Shown here piece by piece: positions 52,096 to 52,641 of a stretch of DNA of 52,641 nucleotides. Positions within the stretch are counted from its first letter, which is position 1; every line of letters starts with the position of its first letter. Source of the stretch: an uncultured Pelagibacteraceae bacterium. Its GTDB lineage: Bacteria; Pseudomonadota; Alphaproteobacteria; Pelagibacterales; Pelagibacteraceae. The stretch is from NCBI GenBank assembly GCA_902597175.1, contig CACJWN010000003.1, positions 1-52,641 of the forward strand. The letters run 5' to 3'. The notes under the pieces are model-generated. The model saw only the letters and a list, made by a program, of their open reading frames with translations. It was not told where the DNA came from and did no database searches. The translations under genes were made by a program, and so were the position numbers.

Positions 52096-52641
52096 ACCTT
52101 TAAGGTGCTCAATTATACTTTCAGATAAAGCTTGTAAATCGTAACCACCTTCCAAAAAAGAAATTACTCTTCCTTTTGAATGAATATTAGCAATTTCAAT
52201 TATTTTTTTTGTAATCGTAAAAAAATCACTAGATTCTAAGTTTATATTTGCTAGAGGATCTCTTTTATGGGCATCAAAACCAGCAGAAATTAAAATAACT
52301 TCTGGCTTAAACTTTTCTACAGGAGTTAAAACTTTTTTTTCAAAAATATCATGAAATTCCTCACTTTTTGTGCCAGCTTTTAATGTGGCGTTATAAATAT
52401 TACCTACACCTGTTTCATTTTCAGCTCCAGTTCCAGGAAATAATGGAAATTCATGAGAAGATCCATAAGCAACAGACTTATCTTTATAAAATATTTCTTG
52501 GGTTCCATTGCCATGGTGAACATCAAAGTCAATAATAGCTACTTTTCCAATATTATATTTTTTTTGTAAATATCTTGCTGCAACCGCCACATTATTAATA
52601 AAACAAAATCCATTAGCTCGAACAGTTTCTGCATGATGCCC
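52078..52641 (-). CDS. Histone deacetylase family protein (C-terminal part, cut by window edge)
   Basis: The frame is open to the right edge, so the start is outside; 187 codons are visible. The zinc-dependent amidohydrolase signature is clear: GHHA followed by GFCFINN, then the metal ligands in IIDFDVHHGNGTQEIF (Asp, His), the downstream Asp in SAGFDAHKRDPLA, and GGYDLQAL near the end. The family includes acetoin-utilisation AcuC and acetylpolyamine amidohydrolase, so deacetylation of a small molecule is more likely than of histones. It converges on the small ORF at 51973. Confidence 0.85.
   Translation of the reverse strand, partial: GHHAETVRANGFCFINNVAVAARYLQKKYNIGKVAIIDFDVHHGNGTQEIFYKDKSVAYGSSHEFPLFPGTGAENETGVGNIYNATLKAGTKSEEFHDIFEKKVLTPVEKFKPEVILISAGFDAHKRDPLANINLESSDFFTITKKIIEIANIHSKGRVISFLEGGYDLQALSESIIEHLKGLKTHI

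Overview
This 52.6 kb window is chromosomal DNA of a streamlined marine alphaproteobacterium, almost certainly of the SAR11 clade (Candidatus Pelagibacter or a close relative). The base composition is very AT-rich. Genes are packed with gaps of 0 to 30 bases or with overlapping stop and start codons. There are no insertion sequences, phage genes or CRISPR arrays, and the transport is dominated by ABC systems with periplasmic binding proteins. The assignment rests on gene content, gene order and composition seen here; I could not run a database search.

Layout from left to right. 1-1237: the start of an exported protein of unknown function, head-to-head with cysteine synthase. 1232-5587: a general L-amino-acid ABC transporter (aapJQMP, minus strand) with a promoter, palindromes in the leader and a hairpin between the binding-protein gene and the first permease gene. 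5658-8833: zapE, a tartrate/D-malate dehydrogenase, galE and tRNA-Arg(TCT). 8853-12657: an iron(III) ABC transporter (fbpABC) behind two perfect Fur-type boxes. 12727-16454: a small membrane protein, a hydratase-like enzyme, phosphofructokinase, and the divergent pyruvate kinase with a small companion ORF. 16459-26949: a glycosyltransferase, gap, and a GlpVSTPQU-type glycerol ABC transporter followed by glycerol kinase and a GpsA-like glycerol-3-phosphate dehydrogenase. 26950-32884: trkH, trkA and the NtrX/NtrY two-component system, which run without gaps into gpsA-glpK. 32932-35052: ispDF, pgpA and a CinA-type amidase (plus strand). 35036-41802: a minus-strand housekeeping run (ratA, lipA, ftsB, eno, kdsA, pyrG, secG, tpiA). 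41867-50054: ppiD, trpEGDC, lexA with an SOS box, gltX and a Cas4/RecB-like nuclease. 50059-52641: a serine hydrolase, a Glu-Pro repeat membrane protein, a tiny membrane ORF and a truncated histone-deacetylase-family gene.

The main functional theme is a nearly complete glycerol-to-pyruvate route. It comprises the glycerol ABC transporter, glpK, a gpsA-type dehydrogenase, tpiA, gap, eno and pyk, plus a phosphofructokinase, so five enzymes of the Embden-Meyerhof pathway lie in one window. Two binding-protein operons (aap and glp) share one design: an intrinsic-terminator-like hairpin right after the binding-protein gene, which would give more binding protein than membrane parts.

Points most worth a second look are: a triosephosphate isomerase with the near-invariant catalytic Glu replaced by Asp; a phosphofructokinase with the mixed Gly/Lys active-site signature; a glycerol transporter whose two ATPases are degenerate in complementary ways; a four-cysteine nuclease in a LexA-headed gene string; an NtrX without the GAFTGA loop; and several unrecognised small proteins. 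No stretch longer than about 160 bases lacks a gene.
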